DNA of 44,084 bases from Micromonospora phytophila. Lineage in GTDB: Bacteria > Actinomycetota > Actinomycetes > Mycobacteriales > Micromonosporaceae. The position numbers and the translations under genes are program-made. The notes beneath the pieces were generated by a model that was given only the letters and a program-made list of their open reading frames with translations, was not told where the DNA came from and did not search any database. The stretch is from the NCBI RefSeq assembly GCF_023656545.1, contig NZ_JAMOKF010000011.1, positions 1-44,084 on the forward strand. Reading direction: 5' to 3'. Shown in pieces: positions 8,914 to 18,635 of the stretch (position 1 is the first letter of the stretch; each line of letters begins with the position of its first letter).

Positions 8914-9783
8914 TCAGCCCTCCTGCTGCGTTTCTGCCGGAGCGGAAGCCGTGGCGGCGACAGCGGCGCTGTCGACCGGCTCGCCGCTCGGCGTCTCGGC
9001 CTGCTGCGCGATCGTGGTCGCGGCAGCCCGGCCGGCCTCGGTCCCGCCAGCGGTCGTGCCGGCCGAACCCGACCGACCACGGCGCGGACGCTCCGGACGA
9101 TCGCCACGCTCACCACGACGCGGGCGGGACGGAGCCTCGGTCGGGGTCTCCCGACCCGGCACCGCGTCACCCTTGTAGATCCAGACCTTCACGCCGATCC
9201 GGCCGAAGGTGGTACGGGCCTCGAAGAAGCCGTACTCGATGTTGGCCCGCAGCGTGTGCAGCGGAACCCGGCCCTCGCGGTAGAACTCGGTCCGGCTCAT
9301 CTCGGCGCCGCCGAGGCGACCCGAGACCTGGACCCGGATGCCCTTGCAGACCGGGTTCTTCATCGCCGACTGCATGGCCTTGCGCATCGCCCGACGGAAG
9401 CTGACCCGGCTGGAGAGCTGCTCGGCCACACCCTGTGCGACGAGCTGCGCGTCCGACTCGGGGCTCTTCACCTCGATGATGTTCAGCTGGACCTGCTTGC
9501 CGGTGAGCTTCTCGAGCTCGCCGCGGATCCGGTCGGCCTCCGCACCCTTACGGCCGATGACGATGCCCGGCCGGGCGGTGTGGATGTCGACGCGGACCCG
9601 GTCCCGGGTGCGCTCGATGTCGACCTTGGAGATGCCGGCGCGCTCGAGGCCCTTGGACATCATCCGGCGGATCTTGACATCCTCGCCGATGTAGTCCTTG
9701 TAGAGCTTGTCCGCGAACCAGCGGGACTTCCAGTCGGTCGAGATGCCGAGCCGGAACCCAGTGGGGTGAACCTTCTGACCCAT
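8914..9783 (-). CDS. rpsC: 30S ribosomal protein S3, long C-terminal tail
   Basis: S3 forms part of the mRNA entry tunnel. The product is 289 residues against about 230 in E. coli. It starts [20 protein letters not shown]. The KH domain includes [20 protein letters not shown], and the C-terminal S3 domain has [20 protein letters not shown]. From about residue 215 the tail is Arg/Gly-rich, then Ala/Thr/Glu-rich and poorly ordered in appearance, which is common in actinobacterial S3. The ATG shares one base with the rplV stop codon (TAATG). Confidence 0.97.
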   Translation of the reverse strand: MGQKVHPTGFRLGISTDWKSRWFADKLYKDYIGEDVKIRRMMSKGLERAGISKVDIERTRDRVRVDIHTARPGIVIGRKGAEADRIRGELEKLTGKQVQLNIIEVKSPESDAQLVAQGVAEQLSSRVSFRRAMRKAMQSAMKNPVCKGIRVQVSGRLGGAEMSRTEFYREGRVPLHTLRANIEYGFFEARTTFGRIGVKVWIYKGDAVPGRETPTEAPSRPRRGERGDRPERPRRGRSGSAGTTAGGTEAGRAAATTIAQQAETPSGEPVDSAAVAATASAPAETQQEG

Positions 9784-10241
9784 TACTCGGCGCCCTCCGT
9801 CTTGCTCTGCGTCTCAGCCGGCTCCGCCTGCTTCGCCGGGGCGGTCTTCTTCGCCGCTGCCTTCTTCGGCGCGGCGGGCGCGACCGCCTCGACCGCCACG
9901 GTGATGTGGCACGTGCGCTTGCGGATCCGGAACGCCCGGCCCTGCGCCCGCGGCTGGAACCGCTTCATCGTCGGGCCCTCGTCCACGAACGCCTCGCTCA
10001 CGAGCAGCGCATCGGGGTCCAGCCGCTCGTTGTTCTCCGCGTTGGCGATCGCGCTAGCGAGCACCTTGTACACCTGCTCGCTCGCAGACTGCGGCGCGAA
10101 CTGCAGCACCGTGAGCGCCTCCTTCGCGGGCAGGCCGCGGACGAGGTTGACCACCCGGCGCGCCTTCATCGGCGAGATGCGCACGTGCCGCGCAACCGCC
10201 CGCGCGCCCGGAAGCACCGGAGCGTCGCCCTTTCCTGGCAT
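9783..10241 (-). CDS. rplV: 50S ribosomal protein L22
   Basis: L22 lines the exit tunnel with a beta-hairpin where macrolide-resistance changes occur. The product has 152 residues. [20 protein letters not shown] and [19 protein letters not shown] mark the family. The hairpin looks unmutated by eye. The last 35 or so residues are an Ala/Lys/Glu-rich extension ([20 protein letters not shown]). Confidence 0.97.
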   Translation of the reverse strand: MPGKGDAPVLPGARAVARHVRISPMKARRVVNLVRGLPAKEALTVLQFAPQSASEQVYKVLASAIANAENNERLDPDALLVSEAFVDEGPTMKRFQPRAQGRAFRIRKRTCHITVAVEAVAPAAPKKAAAKKTAPAKQAEPAETQSKTEGAE

Positions 10242-10281
10242 CGCTGTAACCCCTTGTTCCTCTATCCGTATGCCCGCGGCG

Positions 10282-10563
10282 TCAGCGCCGACGGCTCTTC
10301 CGGTCGTCCTTCTCGTGACCCTTGAACGTGCGGGTCAGCGCGAACTCGCCGAGCTTGTGCCCGACCATCGCCTCGGTCACGAACACCGGGACGTGCTTGC
10401 GTCCGTCGTGCACGGCGATCGTGTGACCCAGCATGTCCGGGATGATCGTCGAGCGCCGCGACCAGGTCTTGATCACGTTCTTCGTGCCCTTTTCGTTCTG
10501 CGTCTCCACCTTCTTGAGCAGGTGGTCGTCGATGAACGGGCCCTTCTTCAGGCTGCGAGGCAT
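10282..10563 (-). CDS. rpsS: 30S ribosomal protein S19
   Basis: S19 lies in the small-subunit head near the A-site tRNA. The 93-residue product is [20 protein letters not shown] onward. It has [20 protein letters not shown] and [20 protein letters not shown]. The short flanking gaps (40 bases to rplV, 12 to rplB) fit a single transcript. Confidence 0.97.
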   Translation of the reverse strand: MPRSLKKGPFIDDHLLKKVETQNEKGTKNVIKTWSRRSTIIPDMLGHTIAVHDGRKHVPVFVTEAMVGHKLGEFALTRTFKGHEKDDRKSRRR

Positions 10564-10575
10564 GTCTTATCTCCC

Positions 10576-11415
<840 letters not shown>

Positions 11416-11427
11416 TGTCTACACCCC

Positions 11428-11730
11428 TCAGCTGACCGGGCCGCCGAAGGCCTCGATACGGTCACCGTCAGCCAGCTTGACGATCGCCCGCTTGGTGGCC
11501 TTGCGCTGACCGAACCCAGTCTTGGTCCGCTTGCGCTTGCCCTGGCGGTTGAGCGTGTTGACCGTCAGGACGCGGACGTCGAAGATCTGCTGGATAGCGA
11601 TCTTGATCTCGGTCTTGTTCGCGTCCGGGTGCACCAGGAAGGTGTACCAGTTCCGGTTCAGCTCGCTGTAGCTCTTCTCCGAGACGACCGGCGCCACGAT
11701 GATGTCGCGCGGGTCGGCGATCGTGCTCAC
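11428..11730 (-). CDS. rplW: 50S ribosomal protein L23
   Basis: L23 surrounds the tunnel exit and docks trigger factor and SRP. The 100-residue product starts at a GTG ([20 protein letters not shown]) and contains [20 protein letters not shown] and [20 protein letters not shown]. The GTG overlaps the rplD stop codon by four bases (GTGA). Confidence 0.97.
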   Translation of the reverse strand: MSTIADPRDIIVAPVVSEKSYSELNRNWYTFLVHPDANKTEIKIAIQQIFDVRVLTVNTLNRQGKRKRTKTGFGQRKATKRAIVKLADGDRIEAFGGPVS

Positions 11731-12377
11731 TTGCCACCCTCCTCGGTGGTCTCGGCGGGAACACCCAGGAACTCGTCCAGGGCGTCCTTGGTGAAGACCA
11801 CGTCGTCGGCCACCAGCACGTCGTACGTGTTGAGCTGGCCGGCCTCGATCAGGTGCACGCGCGGCTCGTTGCGCAGCGACACCCAGTTCAGCTCGTCGGT
11901 GCTGCTCAGCACGACCAGGACCCGACGGGCCTCGGTCAGCTTCGCCAGCGTGGCCAGGGCGGCCTTGGTCGACGGCTTCTCGCCCGAGACGAACGCCTCG
12001 ACGACGTGCACCCGCCCGGCGCGGGCCCGGTCCGACAGGGCGCCACGCAGGGCGGCGGCCTTCATCTTCTTCGGGGTGCGCTGGCTGTAGTCGCGCGGCA
12101 CGGGACCGTGGACCACGCCACCGCCGGCGAACTGCGGCGCGCGGATCGAGCCCTGCCGGGCACGACCGGTGCCCTTCTGCTTGTACGGCTTCTTGCCGCC
12201 ACCGGCGACCTCGCCGCGGGTCTTGGCCTTGTGCGTGCCCTGCCGGGCCGCCGCGAGCTGACCCACCACGACCTGGTGCATCAGCGCGAGGTTGGCCTGG
12301 GCGTCGAAGATGTCGGCCGGCAGCTCGACGGAGCCGCTCTTGGCGCCTTCGACGTTGAGGACGTCAACGGTGGTCAC
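11727..12377 (-). CDS. rplD: 50S ribosomal protein L4
   Basis: L4 has a globular domain and an extended loop reaching into the exit tunnel. In E. coli it also represses the S10 operon through its leader. The product of 216 residues starts at GTG ([20 protein letters not shown]). The loop contains [20 protein letters not shown] and [18 protein letters not shown] overlaps the rplC stop codon. Whether L4 is the regulator in this organism cannot be read from the sequence. Confidence 0.97.
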   Translation of the reverse strand: MTTVDVLNVEGAKSGSVELPADIFDAQANLALMHQVVVGQLAAARQGTHKAKTRGEVAGGGKKPYKQKGTGRARQGSIRAPQFAGGGVVHGPVPRDYSQRTPKKMKAAALRGALSDRARAGRVHVVEAFVSGEKPSTKAALATLAKLTEARRVLVVLSSTDELNWVSLRNEPRVHLIEAGQLNTYDVLVADDVVFTKDALDEFLGVPAETTEEGGK

Positions 12378-13039
12378 TTGGCCACACCGCCCTTCTTCAC
12401 CTTGGCCTTGGCCGCGGTACGGACCAGGACCAGCGCGCCCTTGGGGCCGGGAATGGCACCACGAACGAGCAGGAGGTTGTTCTCGGTGTCGACCGCCTGG
12501 ACGGTCAGGTTCTGGACGGTGTAGCGCGTGCCACCCATCCGGCCGGCCATCCGGGTGCCCTTGAAGACGCGACCCGGGGTGGAGGCGCCGCCGATGGAGC
12601 CCGGCGACCGGTGCTTGCGCTCGACACCGTGGCCGGCGCCCAGACCGTGGAAGCCGTGCCGCTTCATGACACCGGCGTAGCCCTTGCCCTTGGTCTTGCC
12701 GGTGACGTCGATCGACATGCCGGCCGGGAACTCCTCGACCGTGATCTCCTGGCCGAGCGAGTAGTCCGCCGCGTCGGCGGTGCGCAGCTCGACGATGTGC
12801 CGGCGCGGCGCGACGTCCGCCTTCGCGTAGTGCCCGCTGATCGGCTTCTTGACCCTGCGCGGGTCGATCGTGCCGTACGCCAGCTGGACCGCGGAGTAAC
12901 CGTCCTTGTCGGCGCTACGAACCTGGCTGATGACGCACGGGCCGGCCTGAACCACGGTCACCGGGACAACACGGTTGTTGTCCCAGACCTGGGTCATGCC
13001 GAGCTTTGCGCCCAGGATCCCCTTGACTTGCCTGTCCAT
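12374..13039 (-). CDS. rplC: 50S ribosomal protein L3
   Basis: L3 initiates large-subunit assembly and approaches the peptidyl transferase centre. The product, 221 residues, starts [40 protein letters not shown] and [20 protein letters not shown] identify the family. It contains the conserved tip loop and has normal length. The gap to rpsJ is 11 bases. Confidence 0.97.
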   Translation of the reverse strand: MDRQVKGILGAKLGMTQVWDNNRVVPVTVVQAGPCVISQVRSADKDGYSAVQLAYGTIDPRRVKKPISGHYAKADVAPRRHIVELRTADAADYSLGQEITVEEFPAGMSIDVTGKTKGKGYAGVMKRHGFHGLGAGHGVERKHRSPGSIGGASTPGRVFKGTRMAGRMGGTRYTVQNLTVQAVDTENNLLLVRGAIPGPKGALVLVRTAAKAKVKKGGVAK

Positions 13040-13050
13040 TTGTCCGGTCC

Positions 13051-13359
13051 CTACAGCTTGATCTCGATGTCGACGCCAGCCGGCAGGTCGAGGCGCATGA
13101 GCGAGTCGACCGTCTTCGGGGTCGGGTCGATGATGTCGATCAGCCGCTTGTGCGTGCGCATCTCGAAGTGCTCGCGCGAGTCCTTGTACTTGTGCGGCGA
13201 GCGGATAACGCAGAAACGGTTGATCTCCGTGGGCAGCGGCACCGGGCCCGCGACCTGCGCCCCGGTGCGCGTCACCGTCTCGACGATCTTCCGAGCCGAG
13301 GAGTCGACGACCTCGTGGTCATAGGCCTTGAGCCGGATGCGGATCTTCTGTCCCGCCAT
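13051..13359 (-). CDS. rpsJ: 30S ribosomal protein S10 (NusE)
   Basis: S10 is a small-subunit head protein and also, as NusE, bridges NusG and the ribosome or antitermination complexes. The product is [20 protein letters not shown] onward, 102 residues. Contained signatures are [20 protein letters not shown] and [29 protein letters not shown] precedes the ATG. It is the first gene of a 24-gene run to map. Its leader is about 300 bases if the promoter suggested at 13666-13694 is right. Confidence 0.98.
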
Positions 13360-13437
13360 GGTGGCTTCTGTTCCTTCTCTCGATGCCGCTGTGTTGCGGG
13401 CGCCTGTACCGGCTGGCACAGGCCCACTTCGCCGACC

Positions 13438-13457
13438 CCCGCGGTCGGGCGTGTCGC
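13438..13457 (-). promoter_or_regulatory. S10 leader copy of shared 20-nt element
   Basis: On the minus strand this reads GCGACACGCCCGACCGCGGG, 79-98 nt upstream of the rpsJ start. The identical 20 bases occur in the rpsL leader at 18256-18275. With its flanks it can fold as GGGCG...CGCCC followed by CCGACC-GCGGG-GGTCGG, and a GCCTGT...ACAGGC stem lies just downstream. I infer a cis-acting RNA or operator shared by the two ribosomal operons. Confidence 0.6.
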
Positions 13458-13555
13458 GCCCTCGGGCCAGGCTCCGCCCCGGGACTCCGGAGCGGTACCG
13501 ACCGCGCGGTGGGTCAAGGCGCCGATCGCATTACCGCGACCTGAACGCCGTGCGA

Positions 13556-13586
13556 GGGTGGTTGACGGACGGGCCGTCAACCACCC
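13556..13586 (-). terminator. Strong hairpin between tuf and rpsJ
   Basis: GGGTGGTTGACGG and CCGTCAACCACCC pair without a mismatch around the 5-nt loop ACGGG, and one flanking A-T pair can extend the stem. It lies 125 nt past the tuf stop codon. It could be the tuf terminator. If the S10 promoter is at 13666-13694, it would instead be inside the S10 leader and could work as an attenuator. There is no U-tract. Confidence 0.6.
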
Positions 13587-13665
13587 TACGCCCGACTAGT
13601 CCTCCCGCCCGGAGGTTCAGCGTGAGCCGAACGCAGGCGTCGAACTGTCGTTACGCAACCTGACT

Positions 13666-13694
13666 AGTATGCCGCACGACTGGCGGCGGGTCTA
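13666..13694 (-). promoter_or_regulatory. Candidate S10 operon promoter
   Basis: Minus strand: -35 TAGACC (13689-13694), 17-bp spacer, -10 CATACT (13666-13671). Each box matches its consensus at four of six positions, including the A2 and T6 of the -10. It begins about 18 bases after the tuf stop and would give a leader of about 300 bases. An isolated TTGACC at 13512-13517 is a weaker alternative without a good -10. Confidence 0.4.
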
Positions 13695-13710
13695 ATCGGG
13701 GTTACCTAGC

Positions 13711-14904
13711 TCACTTGATGATCTTGGTGACGAACCCGGCGCCGACGGTGCGGCCACCCTCGCGGATCGCGAACTTGAGGTTCTCCTCCATGGCGATGGG
13801 CTGGATCAGCTTCACCGTCATGGTGGTGTTGTCACCCGGCATGACCATCTCGGTGCCCTCGGGGAGCGTGACGACACCGGTGACGTCCGTGGTCCGGAAG
13901 TAGAACTGCGGACGGTAGTTCTGGAAGAACGGGGTGTGCCGGCCGCCCTCCTCCTTGGAGAGGATGTAGACCGTCGCCTCGAACTCGGTGTGCGGGGTCG
14001 TGGTGCCCGGCTTGATGACGACCATGCCGCGCTCGACGTCCTCGCGCTTGATGCCACGCAGCAGCAGACCGACGTTCTCGCCCGCGCGGGCCTCGTCGAG
14101 CAGCTTGCGGAACATCTCGATGCCGGTGCAGGTGGTCTTCATCGACTTCTCACGGATGCCGACGATCTCCACCTCCTCGTTCGGCTTGAGGATGCCGCGC
14201 TCGGCGCGACCGGTGACGACGGTGCCACGACCGGTGATCGTGAAGACGTCCTCGATGGGCATGAGGAACGGCTTCTCGGTCTCACGCTCCGGCTGCGGGA
14301 TCGCGGTGTCGACCGCGGTCATCAGGTCCAGGAGCTTGCCGGTCCACTCGGGGTCACCCTCGAGGGCCTTCAGCGCCGAGACGCGGACGACCGGCAGGTC
14401 GTCGCCCGGGTAGTCCTGGTTCGACAGCAGCTCGCGAACCTCGAGCTCGACGAGCTCCAGGAGCTCCTCGTCGTCGACCATGTCGCTCTTGTTCAGCGCC
14501 ACGACGATGTAGGGCACGCCGACCTGGCGGGCCAGCAGCACGTGCTCGCGGGTCTGCGGCATCGGGCCGTCGGTCGCCGCGACCACCAGGATCGCGCCGT
14601 CCATCTGCGCGGCACCGGTGATCATGTTCTTGATGTAGTCGGCGTGACCGGGGCAGTCGACGTGCGCGTAGTGCCGCGCCTCGGTCTGGTACTCGACGTG
14701 CGCGATCGAGATCGTGATGCCGCGGGCCTTCTCCTCCGGCGCCTTGTCGATCTCGTCGAACGGCGTGTACGGGTTCAGGTCCGGGAACTGGTCGTGCAGG
14801 ACCTTGGTGATGGCCGCCGTCAGCGTCGTCTTACCGTGGTCGATGTGACCAATGGTGCCGATGTTGACGTGCGGCTTAGTCCGCTCGAACTTCGCCTTCG
14901 CCAC
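13711..14904 (-). CDS. tuf: Elongation factor Tu
   Basis: EF-Tu delivers aminoacyl-tRNA to the ribosome as a GTPase. With the GTG at 14904 the product is [20 protein letters not shown] onward, 397 residues, the usual length. AGGAGG lies 6 nt before this GTG and decides the start; the longer frame adds 51 unrelated residues. Motifs are G1 [11 protein letters not shown]3 DCPGHADY, G4 NKSD and the switch [10 protein letters not shown]. Domains 2 and 3 follow. It is the last gene of the str operon, separated from fusA by 220 bases with two hairpins, so it probably also has its own promoter. Confidence 0.98.
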   Translation of the reverse strand: MAKAKFERTKPHVNIGTIGHIDHGKTTLTAAITKVLHDQFPDLNPYTPFDEIDKAPEEKARGITISIAHVEYQTEARHYAHVDCPGHADYIKNMITGAAQMDGAILVVAATDGPMPQTREHVLLARQVGVPYIVVALNKSDMVDDEELLELVELEVRELLSNQDYPGDDLPVVRVSALKALEGDPEWTGKLLDLMTAVDTAIPQPERETEKPFLMPIEDVFTITGRGTVVTGRAERGILKPNEEVEIVGIREKSMKTTCTGIEMFRKLLDEARAGENVGLLLRGIKREDVERGMVVIKPGTTTPHTEFEATVYILSKEEGGRHTPFFQNYRPQFYFRTTDVTGVVTLPEGTEMVMPGDNTTMTVKLIQPIAMEENLKFAIREGGRTVGAGFVTKIIK

Positions 14905-14976
14905 TGGTGTCCTCCTGTGGACTTCTTGGTTCGTACGCCCGGCGCGCCGGTCGGCGCTTAGGACTCTGTCGACAGC

Positions 14977-15000
14977 CTTTCCGGCCTGACGGCCGGAGAG
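14977..15000 (-). other. Hairpin in the tuf leader
   Basis: CTTTCCGGCC and GGCCGGAGAG pair over 10 bp (one G-U) with a TGAC loop, about 70-95 nt upstream of the tuf GTG. It may be a leader structure or part of a fusA-tuf attenuation site. A TAGGCT box at 15024-15029 just upstream could be the -10 of a tuf promoter, but no good -35 is visible. Confidence 0.4.
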
Positions 15001-15063
15001 CTTTGTGGGTTCTGCGGCGATGAAGCCTACAGGCCCGGTCTCACACAACCCGACCAAGGTGGC

Positions 15064-15087
15064 CGCGGGCGGGGATACCCTCCCGCG
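15064..15087 (-). terminator. Hairpin after fusA
   Basis: CGCGGGCGGG and CCCTCCCGCG pair at nine of ten positions around GATA, 38 nt past the fusA stop codon. A partial terminator here would separate tuf expression from the rpsL promoter. Confidence 0.45.
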
Positions 15088-15124
15088 ACCAGCCCCGGTT
15101 CATCGGATCAGCCGAGGGTGAGCG

Positions 15125-17221
15125 TCACTCACCCGTCGCCTTGGCGATGATCTCCTTCGCCACGCTCTGCGGAACCTCGGCGTAGGAGTCGAACTGCATG
15201 CTGTAGCTAGCCCGGCCCTGGGTCTTCGACCGCAGGTCGCCGACGTAGCCGAACATCTCCGACAGCGGCACCAGAGCCCTGACGACGCGGGCGCCGCTGC
15301 GCTCCTCCATCGCCTGGATGATGCCCCGCCGGGAGTTGAGGTCGCCGATGACGTCACCCATGTTCTCCTCGGGAGTGGTGACCTCAACAGCCATCATCGG
15401 CTCGAGGAGAGCGGGGTCGGCCTTGCGGGCCGCCTCCTTCATCACCATCGAACCGGCGATCTTGAATGCCATTTCCGACGAGTCGACCTCGTGGTACTGG
15501 CCGTCCAGCAGCGTCAGCTTGACACCCACCAGCGGGAAACCGGCGAGAATGCCGTACTGCATCGCATCCTGGGCGCCGGCGTCCACCGACGGGATGAACT
15601 CCCGGGGGATGCGGCCACCGGTGACGGCGTTGGCGAACTCGTAGGTCGGCGAGTCGTTGCCCAGGGGCAGCGGCTCGATGCTCACGATCACGCGGGCGTA
15701 CTGGCCGGAACCACCGGTCTGCTTCTTGTGGGTGTACTCGATCTTGTCCACCTTGCGGCGGACGGTCTCGCGGTACGCCACCTGCGGCTTACCGATGTTC
15801 GCCTCGACGTTGAACTCGCGGCGCATCCGGTCGACCAGGATGTCCAGGTGCAGCTCGCCCATGCCGGAGATGACCGTCTGGCCGGTCTGGTCGTCGAGCT
15901 TGACCCGGAAGGTCGGGTCCTCCTCGGCGAGCCGCTGGATGGCGGTGCTGAGCTTCTCCTGGTCGGCCTTGGTCTTCGGCTCGATCGCGACCTCGATGAC
16001 CGGCTCCGGGAAGGTCATCGACTCCAGGATGACCGGGTTCGCCGGGTCGCACAGGGTGTCACCGGTGGTGGTCTGCTTGAGACCCTGCACCGCGATGATG
16101 TCGCCAGCCTGGGCCGAGCCGCGCTCTTCCCGCTTGTTGGCGTGCATCTGGTAGATCTTGCCGATGCGCTCCTTGCGGTCCTTGGTGGAGTTGACCACCT
16201 GGGTACCGGTCTCGACCAGGCCGGAGTAGACCCGGACGTAGGTGAGCTTGCCGAGGTGCTTGTCGGTCTGGATCTTGAAGGCCAGGCCGGAGAAGGGCTC
16301 CGACTTGGACGGCTGCCGCTGCAGCGGGGTCTCGCCGTCGGTGGCCGTACCCTCGATCGCCGGAACGTCCAGCGGCGACGGCAGGAAGTCGATGACGGCG
16401 TCGAGCATGGGCTGCACGCCCTTGTTCTTGAACGCCGAGCCGCAGAGCACCGGGTTGGCCTTGCTGGCGATGGTGGCCCGACGGATGGCGGCCTTGATCT
16501 CCTCGGCGGAGATCTCCTCGCCCTCCAGGTACTTCTCCATCACCGCGTCGTCGACGTCGGCCAGGGTCTCGATCAGCTTCTCGCGCCACTCGGCCGCGGA
16601 GTCGGCCAGCTCGGCCGGGATCTCCTCGATCGCGTAGTCCTCACCCTTCTGGGTTTCCCCGCGCCAGGTGAGGGCGCGCATGCCGATCAGGTCGACGACA
16701 CCGATGTGGTCGCCCTCGAGGCCGATCGGGATCTGGAGCACCAGCGGGGTGGCGTTGAGCCGGTCGATCATCATCTGCACGCAGCGGAAGAAGTCGGCAC
16801 CGGTCCGGTCGAGCTTGTTGACGAAGCACATCCGCGGGACGTCGTACTTGTCAGCCTGACGCCAGACGTTCTCCGTCTGCGGCTCCACGCCGGCGACACC
16901 GTCGTAGACCGCGACCGCACCGTCCAGCACCCGCAGCGACCGCTCGACCTCGACCGTGAAGTCGACGTGACCGGGCGTGTCGATGATCTGGATCGTGTGG
17001 CCCTTCCACTCACACTTGGTAGCAGCGGAGGTGATGGTGATACCACGCTCCTGCTCCTGCTCCATCCAGTCCATGACGGCAGCGCCCTCGTGGACCTCAC
17101 CGATCTTGTACGTGATACCGGTGTAGAACAGGATCCGCTCGGTGGTCGTGGTCTTACCGGCATCGATGTGCGCCATGATGCCGATGTTGCGTACGTTGGC
17201 GAGCGCGTCTGCGGCGGCCAC
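15125..17221 (-). CDS. fusA: Elongation factor G
   Basis: EF-G is the translocase GTPase and also acts in ribosome recycling. The product has 698 residues, starting at GTG ([20 protein letters not shown]). G1 is [11 protein letters not shown]3 DTPGHVDF, G4 NKLDRTGA. Domain IV has [18 protein letters not shown], and domain V ends with [20 protein letters not shown]. The length and motifs are those of canonical EF-G. A 74-base spacer with a strong hairpin separates it from rpsG. Confidence 0.98.
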   Translation of the reverse strand: MAAADALANVRNIGIMAHIDAGKTTTTERILFYTGITYKIGEVHEGAAVMDWMEQEQERGITITSAATKCEWKGHTIQIIDTPGHVDFTVEVERSLRVLDGAVAVYDGVAGVEPQTENVWRQADKYDVPRMCFVNKLDRTGADFFRCVQMMIDRLNATPLVLQIPIGLEGDHIGVVDLIGMRALTWRGETQKGEDYAIEEIPAELADSAAEWREKLIETLADVDDAVMEKYLEGEEISAEEIKAAIRRATIASKANPVLCGSAFKNKGVQPMLDAVIDFLPSPLDVPAIEGTATDGETPLQRQPSKSEPFSGLAFKIQTDKHLGKLTYVRVYSGLVETGTQVVNSTKDRKERIGKIYQMHANKREERGSAQAGDIIAVQGLKQTTTGDTLCDPANPVILESMTFPEPVIEVAIEPKTKADQEKLSTAIQRLAEEDPTFRVKLDDQTGQTVISGMGELHLDILVDRMRREFNVEANIGKPQVAYRETVRRKVDKIEYTHKKQTGGSGQYARVIVSIEPLPLGNDSPTYEFANAVTGGRIPREFIPSVDAGAQDAMQYGILAGFPLVGVKLTLLDGQYHEVDSSEMAFKIAGSMVMKEAARKADPALLEPMMAVEVTTPEENMGDVIGDLNSRRGIIQAMEERSGARVVRALVPLSEMFGYVGDLRSKTQGRASYSMQFDSYAEVPQSVAKEIIAKATGE

Positions 17222-17261
17222 TTCAATCCCTACTTATCGTCGTCTCGACACAACTGGTGGC

Positions 17262-17289
17262 GGTTCCGGCGCCCGTGGGCGCCGGAACC
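17262..17289 (-). other. Hairpin between rpsG and fusA
   Basis: GGTTCCGGCGCC and GGCGCCGGAACC form a perfect 12-bp stem with a CGTG loop, 7 nt past the rpsG stop codon. There is no U-tract. This position suits a partial terminator or processing site that sets the ratio of S12/S7 to elongation factors. Confidence 0.55.
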
Positions 17290-17295
17290 AGGGTG

Positions 17296-17766
17296 TTACC
17301 AGCGGTAGTGCGCGAAGGCCTTGTTCGACTCGGCCATCTTGTGCGTGTCCTCGCGCCGCTTGACGGCGGCACCGAGGCCGTTGCTCGCGTCGAGCAGCTC
17401 GTTCATCAGCCGCTCGACCATGGTCTTCTCACGACGGGCGCGGGAGTAGCTGACCAGCCAGCGCAGACCGAGGGTGGTCGCCCGGGCCGGACGGACCTCG
17501 ACCGGCACCTGGTAGGTGGCGCCACCGACGCGGCGGCTGCGCACCTCGAGGGTCGGCTTGACGTTGTCCATCGCGCGCTTGAGCGTGACGACCGGGTCGG
17601 TGCCGCTCTTCTCGCGGCAGCCCTCCAGGGCGGCGTACACGATGCTCTCGGCGAGCTGACGCTTGCCGCGCATCAGGATCTTGTTCACCAGCTGGGTGAC
17701 CAACGGCGAGTTGTACACCGGGTCAGCGACGAGCGGCTTCCGCGGAGCGGGTCCCTTACGCGGCAT
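17296..17766 (-). CDS. rpsG: 30S ribosomal protein S7
   Basis: S7 nucleates the small-subunit head. The product is [20 protein letters not shown] onward, 156 residues, the usual bacterial length. [20 protein letters not shown] and [20 protein letters not shown] are the family signatures, and the end is [15 protein letters not shown]. Residues upstream of MPRK in the open frame are the rpsL shadow. One base separates it from rpsL. Confidence 0.98.
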   Translation of the reverse strand: MPRKGPAPRKPLVADPVYNSPLVTQLVNKILMRGKRQLAESIVYAALEGCREKSGTDPVVTLKRAMDNVKPTLEVRSRRVGGATYQVPVEVRPARATTLGLRWLVSYSRARREKTMVERLMNELLDASNGLGAAVKRREDTHKMAESNKAFAHYRW

Positions 17767-17767
17767 G

Positions 17768-18142
17768 TCAGCTCTTCTCCTTCTTCGCGCCGTACCGGCT
17801 GCGCGCCTGCTTGCGGTTGCGGACACCCTGGGTGTCCAGCGAGCCGCGGACGATCTTGTAACGCACGCCGGGGAGGTCCTTCACCCGGCCGCCGCGAACG
17901 AGCACGATCGAGTGCTCCTGCAGGTTGTGACCGACGCCCGGGATGTAGGCGGTCACCTCGATCTGGCTGCTGAGCTTGACACGCGCGACCTTGCGGAGCG
18001 CCGAGTTCGGCTTCTTGGGGGTGGTGGTGTACACGCGGGTGCACACGCCGCGCCGCTGAGGGGAACCCTTCAGCGCCGGGGTCTTGGTCTTGGTCGTCTT
18101 GGCCTGTCGGCCCTTTCGGACCAGCTGCTGGATCGTGGGCAC
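17768..18142 (-). CDS. rpsL: 30S ribosomal protein S12
   Basis: S12 controls decoding fidelity. It starts at GTG ([20 protein letters not shown]) and has 124 residues. The streptomycin-relevant positions look wild type: the Lys of [13 protein letters not shown] and the Lys of [12 protein letters not shown], whose Asp is the residue that is methylthiolated in many bacteria. A GGAG motif lies 9 nt before the GTG. The longer frame upstream is non-coding leader. It is the first gene of the str operon and has a leader of almost 300 bases. Confidence 0.98.
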   Translation of the reverse strand: MPTIQQLVRKGRQAKTTKTKTPALKGSPQRRGVCTRVYTTTPKKPNSALRKVARVKLSSQIEVTAYIPGVGHNLQEHSIVLVRGGRVKDLPGVRYKIVRGSLDTQGVRNRKQARSRYGAKKEKS

Positions 18143-18438
18143 CGGGTTTCTCCGCTCCCTTCGGCCGCTCGCGCGGCCGCGCCGTCTGCTCGTAGCCGAC
18201 CTGATGGGCGGCTCTCCTACATTCCAACCAGGGCCACCTGCTGGCGGTCCCGGCACCCGCGGTCGGGCGTGTCGCCCAGATCACGGTCCCGGCGCCGACG
18301 CTCACGCGTGTCGACCGGGGTTTGTCACCGGCACACGGCTTGCCGCGCGCCGGATCTTTGGCTTTGTCGTGCTCCCGCTCGATCTCCGGTAACCGGATCC
18401 AGCGCACGCACGAGTTGCCCGGGCTGGCCCGGGCACAA
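18143..18438 (-). promoter_or_regulatory. Long rpsL (str operon) leader
   Basis: About 296 bases lie between the inferred transcription start and the rpsL GTG, with no convincing gene. The leader includes a CCGG-TAA-CCGG stem near 18385 and the 20-nt element shared with the S10 leader. Such length suggests regulation in the leader, but no ligand or protein partner can be named. Confidence 0.5.
18256..18275 (-). promoter_or_regulatory. str leader copy of shared 20-nt element
   Basis: Minus strand GCGACACGCCCGACCGCGGG, 114-133 nt upstream of the rpsL GTG, is identical to 13438-13457 in the S10 leader. With one upstream flank it can form GGGCG-ACA-CGCCC. Downstream, GTGGCCCTG resembles GTGGGCCTG of the S10 copy. 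An exact 20-mer in two independent leaders is unlikely to be chance. Confidence 0.6.
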
Positions 18439-18444
18439 GGGGAA

Positions 18445-18473
18445 AGAGTACCTACCACAGCCGCACAGGTCAA
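18445..18473 (-). promoter_or_regulatory. rpsL (str operon) promoter
   Basis: Minus strand: -35 TTGACC (18468-18473), exactly 17-bp spacer, -10 TACTCT (18445-18450). Five of six -35 bases match the consensus, and the -10 fits TANNNT. Transcription should start near 18438. Confidence 0.7.
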
Positions 18474-18635
18474 AACGGATGGGCCGGCGGTGCGTCTCGC
18501 CACCCGCCGTTCGAACCCGTCGTCCCTGACCGCCCGTGATGGGCACCTACAGCCACAAGTGTACCGGCTTCCCCGCAGCGCGGCCCGTCGCCCCCGGCGC
18601 GACCGCGCTCACGCCCAGACGACCGGCACGCCCGG

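Noticed and set aside
13512..13517. TTGACC as the -35 of the S10 promoter
   Set aside because: No TANNNT box lies 16-19 bp downstream; only TACCGC at 14 bp.
13360..13663. Short frames in the tuf-rpsJ gap
   Set aside because: No ribosome-binding site or family; the region is better explained as promoter and leader.
13711..15057. EF-Tu with 51 extra N-terminal residues
   Set aside because: The GTG at 14904 has AGGAGG at the right distance and gives the standard 397 residues.
15001..15087. Third copy of the S10/str leader element upstream of tuf
   Set aside because: There is a loose resemblance on the opposite strand only, with several mismatches; probably coincidence.
17768..18142. Streptomycin-resistance variant of S12
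   Set aside because: Both key lysines are wild type.
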